Source: Allobosea sp. 47.2.35 (GTDB lineage: Bacteria > Pseudomonadota > Alphaproteobacteria > Rhizobiales > Beijerinckiaceae). Taken from it: a DNA stretch of 64,000 bases. Position 1 is the stretch's first letter. The number at the start of each line of letters is the position of its first letter. Of the stretch, positions 59,915-64,000 are shown piece after piece. Under the pieces are notes generated by a model. The model worked only from the letters and a program-made list of their open reading frames with translations. It searched no databases and was not told the DNA's origin. Where the stretch lies: the NCBI RefSeq assembly GCF_024655635.1, contig NZ_JANLGI010000001.1, positions 124,001-188,000 of the forward strand, in the 5' to 3' direction. Both the position numbers and the translations under genes were made by a program.

Positions 59915-61270
59915 ATGACGTTCGGTTCCCTGCCTGAGATGATGCGGCGCTTCCGGCAGGATCAGCGCGGCAACTTCCTGATGATGTTCGGGCTCGCGCT
60001 TGTCCCGCTGATGGGCGTCGTCGGCGTTGCCGTCGATTATTCCCGCGCCAGCAACGCCCGGCAGGCGCTCAATGCGGCAATCGACTCCGCGGCGCTGATG
60101 GCGGCGCGCGATGCCCAGAAGTTGACGGATGCGCAGGTGACCGCCCGCGTCAACGCCTGGATCCGCGACAACCTGCCGGCCGATGTGAAGGACCAGTTCT
60201 CGACCGCGACCGTGACGATCGACCGGACCGCGCGGACGATCAAGGTCACCGCCCACGCCAATGTGCCGACGACCGTTGCCCGCGTGCTCGGCAACACCGA
60301 GATGCCCGTCGCTTCCAGCAGCCAGTCGACCTGGGGAACCAACAAGATCGAGCTCGCCCTCGTGCTGGACAATACGGGCTCGATGGCCTCCTCGGGCAAG
60401 ATGACGGCGCTGAAGCAGGCTTCCAAGGATCTGATCCAGATCATGAAGGATGCGTCGCTCGACCCCGAGCAGATCAAGATCTCGATCGTGCCGTTCAATA
60501 CCCAGGTCCGCATCGACCGCGGGCTCAAGGACGAGCAGTGGATCCGCTATGGCATGACCCGGTCGGTGACGATGACCTGCGACAAGAACGGGAACAACTG
60601 CAAGACGCCGGGTGGTGTGGCCGAACCGGATTCCACGCTCTCAGGCTGCAAGACCAACAACAAGGGCGTGAGGACCTGCAACGAGGCGCTGACCAAGGCC
60701 GTCTGGGCGCAGAGCCATGGCTGCATCGCCGACCGCGACCAGAACTACGACGTCACGGATGCGGGCTCCTATGCGGCCAGCGCGCAGCAATATCCCGCGA
60801 CCTGGTGCGGCCAGACCTCGCTGGCTGAAGTCCTGCCGCTGACGTCTAATTGGAACACGCTGAACACCCGCGTCGATACCATGACGCCGGTCGGCAATAC
60901 CAACGTCACGATCGGGGCGGTCTGGGGCTGGGCCACGCTGTCGACTCCCGCTCCCTTCATCGAGGCCAAGCCTGCAACCGAGCCAAATCTGAAGAAGTAC
61001 ATGATCCTGCTGACCGACGGCGAAAACACCGAGAACCGCTTCACGACCAACGGTGCCGCCATCGACGCCCGGACGAGCCTCGCCTGCACCGGGGTCAAGA
61101 ATGCCGGAATCAACCTCTACACGATCCGCGTCATCGACGGCGACGCGACCCTGCTGAAGAACTGCGCGACCCGGCCGGAGATGTATTACGACGTCAAGAA
61201 CGCCTCGCAGCTCAGCCCGGTCTTCAAGGCGATCGCCAGCGAGATCAGCGCGGTGCGCCTGACCCTGTAA
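59915..61270 (+). CDS. TadG-like pilus-assembly/surface protein with vWA domain
   Basis: A 451-residue protein; ATG 59915 is preferred (GAGG six bases upstream; 59912 also possible) giving MTFGSLPEMMRRFRQDQRGN. A single N-terminal helix (about 20-42; FLMMFGLALVPLMGVVGVAVD) has the TadE/TadG-type start, followed by a von Willebrand A-type domain: ELALVLDNTGSMASSGKM (MIDAS-like), KKYMILLTDGENTENRF. It is secreted or membrane-anchored and might assist Flp pili or adhesion. No tad/flp genes are in the window, so it is an orphan. Several Cys residues occur in a loop at about 230-290. Confidence 0.85.
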   Translation: MTFGSLPEMMRRFRQDQRGNFLMMFGLALVPLMGVVGVAVDYSRASNARQALNAAIDSAALMAARDAQKLTDAQVTARVNAWIRDNLPADVKDQFSTATVTIDRTARTIKVTAHANVPTTVARVLGNTEMPVASSSQSTWGTNKIELALVLDNTGSMASSGKMTALKQASKDLIQIMKDASLDPEQIKISIVPFNTQVRIDRGLKDEQWIRYGMTRSVTMTCDKNGNNCKTPGGVAEPDSTLSGCKTNNKGVRTCNEALTKAVWAQSHGCIADRDQNYDVTDAGSYAASAQQYPATWCGQTSLAEVLPLTSNWNTLNTRVDTMTPVGNTNVTIGAVWGWATLSTPAPFIEAKPATEPNLKKYMILLTDGENTENRFTTNGAAIDARTSLACTGVKNAGINLYTIRVIDGDATLLKNCATRPEMYYDVKNASQLSPVFKAIASEISAVRLTL

Positions 61271-61874
61271 GCCCGGCATCGCCGAGCGCGGCAAAGCGCG
61301 CCAGGAAGCGCGCCTGCGCCGCCTCGGTATCGAGCGGATCGAGCCAAGCGAGAACTTTGGCCGGCAGCGCTTGCGGCCGGCCGAAGAATTTGAGGGCCTC
61401 CTCGCGATCGAAGCCGGCGAGGCGCGTCGCCTCGAAGAAGGCGGCGATCGTATCGGCCTCCTTGATCTTCCGCTTCAGGATGGCCGGCGTCGCAGCCGGC
61501 AGGCCGAAGCGCAGGTGGATTGCCGCAAGCAGGCGCAGTTCCACGCTCTTGTAGGCGTCGCCCATCACCACCTTGAACGGCGAGATCATGTCGCCGATCA
61601 CGTATTCCGGCGCGTCATGCAGCAGCGCCATCAGGCGCCAGCCCTCGCTCCAGTCCGGATTGAGATGGGCGGCGATCGCCTCGACCAGCAGCGAGTGTTG
61701 CGCGACGGAGAAGGAATGGGCGCCCCGCGTCTGCCCGTTCCAGCGGGCGACGCGGGCAAGGCCGTGGGCGATGTCCTCGATCTCGATGTCGAGCGGCGAG
61801 GGATCGAGCAGGTCGAGCCTTCGGCCCGAGAGCATGCGCTGCCAGGCGCGGGGCGGAGCGGGCTTGCGGGCCAT
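61245..61874 (-). CDS. HD-domain hydrolase (YfbR-like)
   Basis: A 209-residue protein from ATG 61874 (overlaps the tag stop as TGATG). The HD motif pairs are GQTRGAHSFSVAQHSLLVEAI and MALLHDAPEYVIGDMISPFK, with a later Asp in KEADTIAAFFEATRLAG. It resembles 5'-deoxynucleotidase YfbR-type HD phosphohydrolases; the substrate is inferred. Its last 26 bp overlap the 3' end of the convergent TadG-like gene. Confidence 0.85.
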   Translation of the reverse strand: MARKPAPPRAWQRMLSGRRLDLLDPSPLDIEIEDIAHGLARVARWNGQTRGAHSFSVAQHSLLVEAIAAHLNPDWSEGWRLMALLHDAPEYVIGDMISPFKVVMGDAYKSVELRLLAAIHLRFGLPAATPAILKRKIKEADTIAAFFEATRLAGFDREEALKFFGRPQALPAKVLAWLDPLDTEAAQARFLARFAALGDAGLTGSGAPR

Positions 61875-62518
61875 CAGGCAGCGGGGCGCGAGTCGCGGGC
61901 AAGCGCGGCGCATTCGCTCCAGCGGAAGCAGCCGGTCAGATGGTCGTTGACCAGCCCGCAGGCCTCCATGAAGGCATAGACGATGGTCGGGCCGCAGAAG
62001 GTGAAGCCGGCCTTCTTCAGCTCCTTCGAGATCGTCTCGGAGAGCTTTGTCTGGGTCGGGACCTCGCCCTGCGCCCGGTAGCTGTTCTGGAGCACGCGGC
62101 CGTCGAGATGCTTCCAGAGGAAATCCGCGAAGGGCTCGCGCTCGCTGATCCTGAGATAGGCCTGCGCGCTCCTGATCGTACCTTCGATCTTGCCGCGATG
62201 GCGGATGATGCCGGGGTCGGCCAGCAGGCGCTGGACATCGGCCTCGGTGAAGCGCGCGACCGCCTCCGGCTCGAACCCGGCGAAGCCGGCGCGGAAGGCG
62301 TCGCGCTTCCTGAGGATGGTGATCCAGGACAGGCCGGCCTGGAAGCCGTCGAGGATCAGCTTCTCCCAGAGCGCGCGGGAATCGTATTCCGGCACGCCCC
62401 ATTCGGTGTCGTGATAGGCGAGGTAAAGCGGCTCGGTGCCCGGCCAGCGGCAGCGGAACTTGCCGTCCGCGCCCTGGATCGCGATACGCTCCTCGCTGAC
62501 GATGCCAGTGTCGCTCAT
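61874..62518 (-). CDS. tag: DNA-3-methyladenine glycosylase I
   Basis: A 214-residue base-excision enzyme removing 3-methyladenine. N-terminus IAIQGADGKFRCRWPG, YHDTEWGVPEYDSRALWEKL, ILRKRDAFRAGFAGFEPEAV and the C-terminal Zn-region FCGPTIVYAFMEACGLVNDH with CFRWSEC. Overlaps ygfZ by four bases (ATGA), forming a ygfZ-tag-HD operon. Confidence 0.93.
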   Translation of the reverse strand: MSDTGIVSEERIAIQGADGKFRCRWPGTEPLYLAYHDTEWGVPEYDSRALWEKLILDGFQAGLSWITILRKRDAFRAGFAGFEPEAVARFTEADVQRLLADPGIIRHRGKIEGTIRSAQAYLRISEREPFADFLWKHLDGRVLQNSYRAQGEVPTQTKLSETISKELKKAGFTFCGPTIVYAFMEACGLVNDHLTGCFRWSECAALARDSRPAA

Positions 62519-63414
62519 AGGGCAGCTCCTGCGGCGGCTCCGAAGCCTGCCTCGCCCGGGAAGGGGAAGCGGATGAAGCCGGGCTTCTCCGCGAGATGGA
62601 AGACGAGCCCGCCGCCGAGCGGGGCGGTGCCCGAGGCGAGCGCATCGGCCAGCCGGTCGAGCCGGAGCATGGCGAGCGCCCGGCCGTTCGCCGAGGAGCC
62701 GATGGTGCCGAGCGGCTTGCCGCCGGCCGTGGCCTCGGCACCGGTCTCGGTCGCGATGCCCTCGTCGAAGACGATCGGCACGACACGGGTGCGGGCGGTG
62801 CCGCGATGCTGCATGCGGGAGACGACCTCCTGCCCGATATAGCAGCCCTTCTTGAAGGATACGCCGCCGAGCTGGTCGAGCAGCGCCTCATGCGGGAAGG
62901 CGTCACCATAGGCGAAGTCGCGGCCGCCCGCGGGCACGCCGAGCGCGATGCGGCGGGCGTGATAGGCGTCCGGCTCGGCCGTTACGAGGGTTTCGACGCC
63001 ATCGGCATCGGTGATGGCGCGCTGGCCGAGCGCCGCCAGGCGCGGGTCGTCATAGACGAAGCCGGCATCCTCGGGCAGCGCAGCGCCATCGGCAGAGGCC
63101 AGCACGGCGCTGGTCTCGGTCAGGTCCTCCAGCGCCACCCTGGCGCGGAGCTTGTAGAGCTTCAGGCGTTTCATCAGGTCGGCGGTCTGGAGCAGGGGCG
63201 TGTCGAGCAGGAAGCCGCCGCCATCCTCCGGCGCCAGCGCGAGGATGAAGAAATCGCAGATCATCTTGCCTTGCGGCGTCAGCAGTGCGCCGTAGCCGGC
63301 CTGCCCGGGCGCGACCGGATCGAGATCGTTGGTCACGAGATTCTGCAGGAAGTCGCGCGCGTCGTCGCCGCTGACGCGGATGACGCCGCGATCGATCAAT
63401 CGTGTGGCGGACAT
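62515..63414 (-). CDS. ygfZ: folate-binding Fe-S cluster repair protein YgfZ
   Basis: A 299-residue GcvT-fold protein with the YgfZ signature KKGCYIGQEVVSRMQHRG at about 190-208 and N-terminal RDFLQNLVTNDLDPVAPGQA. It supports Fe-S enzyme maturation with a folate cofactor. Operon leader of ygfZ-tag-HD. It is divergent from the dihydroorotase gene, with 150 bp between. Confidence 0.92.
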   Translation of the reverse strand: MSATRLIDRGVIRVSGDDARDFLQNLVTNDLDPVAPGQAGYGALLTPQGKMICDFFILALAPEDGGGFLLDTPLLQTADLMKRLKLYKLRARVALEDLTETSAVLASADGAALPEDAGFVYDDPRLAALGQRAITDADGVETLVTAEPDAYHARRIALGVPAGGRDFAYGDAFPHEALLDQLGGVSFKKGCYIGQEVVSRMQHRGTARTRVVPIVFDEGIATETGAEATAGGKPLGTIGSSANGRALAMLRLDRLADALASGTAPLGGGLVFHLAEKPGFIRFPFPGEAGFGAAAGAAL

Positions 63415-63564
63415 GAGGCCGTTCCAGTTCTGGTTTCGGGTCGAGGTCTCGACAGCCGAAAAGGAGACGCTGGCGCCACCCGAAACCTGTTTGGGCTTCC
63501 GGGACGACGCGTTGGCCGATAGGTAGGCTGCATCGGTCTTTCACTCAACCGCCCGGAGACAGCC

Positions 63565-64000
63565 ATGCCCCAGACATACGACGTGATCCTCAAGGGCGGC
63601 ACGGTGGTGAACCAGGATGGCCGCGTCGTGCGCGATGTCGGCATCACCGGCGGCAAGATCATGGCGCTCGGCGATCTCTCGCAGGCCTCGGCCGGCGAGG
63701 TCGTCGATTGCACCGGCCTGCACATCCTGCCCGGCGTGATCGATTCACAGGTGCATTTCCGCGAGCCGGGGCTCGACCACAAGGAAGACCTGGAGAGCGG
63801 TTCGCGCTCGGCGGCGCTCGGTGGCGTGACCTGCGTCTTCGAGATGCCGAACACCATTCCGCAGACGACGACGCCGGAGGCCTTGGCCGACAAGATCAGG
63901 CGCGGGCGCCATCGCATGCATTGCGACTTCGCCTTCTGGGTCGGCGGCACGCACGAGAACGCCAACGACGTGCCGGAGCTGGAGCGCCTTCCCGGCGCCG
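63565..64000 (+). CDS. dihydroorotase, 3' end cut by window edge
   Basis: The frame opens at ATG 63565 (GGAGACAG upstream) and runs to the window edge (145 codons). It shows the amidohydrolase start (MPQTYDVILKGGTVVNQDGR) and the metal motif ILPGVIDSQVHFREPGLDHKED, then GGVTCVFEMPNT. This suits dihydroorotase (pyrimidine synthesis) or a close cyclic amidohydrolase such as allantoinase, which cannot be separated from this fragment alone. Truncated by the window, not by mutation. Confidence 0.88.
   Translation, partial: MPQTYDVILKGGTVVNQDGRVVRDVGITGGKIMALGDLSQASAGEVVDCTGLHILPGVIDSQVHFREPGLDHKEDLESGSRSAALGGVTCVFEMPNTIPQTTTPEALADKIRRGRHRMHCDFAFWVGGTHENANDVPELERLPGA

Overview
This 64 kb window reads as core chromosome of a high-GC alphaproteobacterium of the order Hyphomicrobiales (Rhizobiales). 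The blocks fba-pgk-gap-tkt, DUF4164-zapA, ruvCAB, tolQRAB-pal, cpoB-tilS-ftsH-glmM, the Omp25/RopB-type porin, DUF2852 and the DUF4164 protein are typical of that group. A Bosea-like or Methylobacterium-like relative is my best guess, from gene content only. I see no transposase, integrase, prophage, CRISPR array, rRNA or tRNA.

Layout. 1-5.7 kb (minus): a cut MotB-like and a MotA-like stator pair, an inositol-phosphatase-family protein, and a tightly coupled benE/thiE-like/Sel1 operon. 5.8-8.9 kb: a Tat-exported PhoX-type phosphatase behind a Pho-box-like repeat, then a TetR-YciI operon with a striking double palindrome. 8.9-15.8 kb (minus): central carbon block tkt-gap-(2 small genes)-pgk-(small membrane protein)-fba. 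16.1-16.9 kb (plus): DUF4164-zapA. 16.9-35.4 kb: pal, tolB-A-R-Q, ybgC, ruvB-A-C, yebC, ymdB, 5-FCL and a candidate 6S RNA, all on the minus strand, with accessory genes between them. 35.5-41 kb (plus): cpoB, tilS, ftsH, glmM. 41-45 kb: divergent idnO/idnD and a diguanylate cyclase bracketed by two copies of a palindromic repeat. 45-54.6 kb: fhs, GST, HAD dehalogenase, gpmI, a porin-like protein, the glutathione-dependent formaldehyde pathway (fghA, frmA, frmR) with a recognisable FrmR-type operator, and a second beta-barrel protein. 54.8-64 kb: NUDIX, DUF3616, a DapA-fold protein without its catalytic residues, malate synthase, a TadG/vWA-like surface protein behind a strong hairpin, an HD hydrolase, tag, ygfZ, and the start of a dihydroorotase.

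The main large-scale observation is that the block from the candidate 6S RNA to pal (about 16.9-35.4 kb) looks inverted in place. Flipping it gives one co-oriented series zapA-6S-5FCL-ymdB-yebC-ruvCAB-ybgC-tolQRAB-pal-cpoB-tilS-ftsH-glmM, the order I recall from rhizobial genomes. Pal and CpoB, normally operon partners, are thus about 18 kb apart.

The genes cover glycolysis/Calvin-type sugar phosphate conversion (fba, pgk, gap, tkt, gpmI), envelope constriction at division (ZapA, Tol-Pal, CpoB, FtsH), Holliday-junction repair (RuvABC), C1 metabolism (FrmA, FghA, Fhs, 5-FCL, YgfZ) and the glyoxylate shunt (malate synthase). I found no clearly new multi-gene system. The best candidates for new biology are the DapA-like pseudoenzyme with its small neighbours, the cysteine-protease-like BtrH-type protein, and several regulatory sites read directly from sequence.
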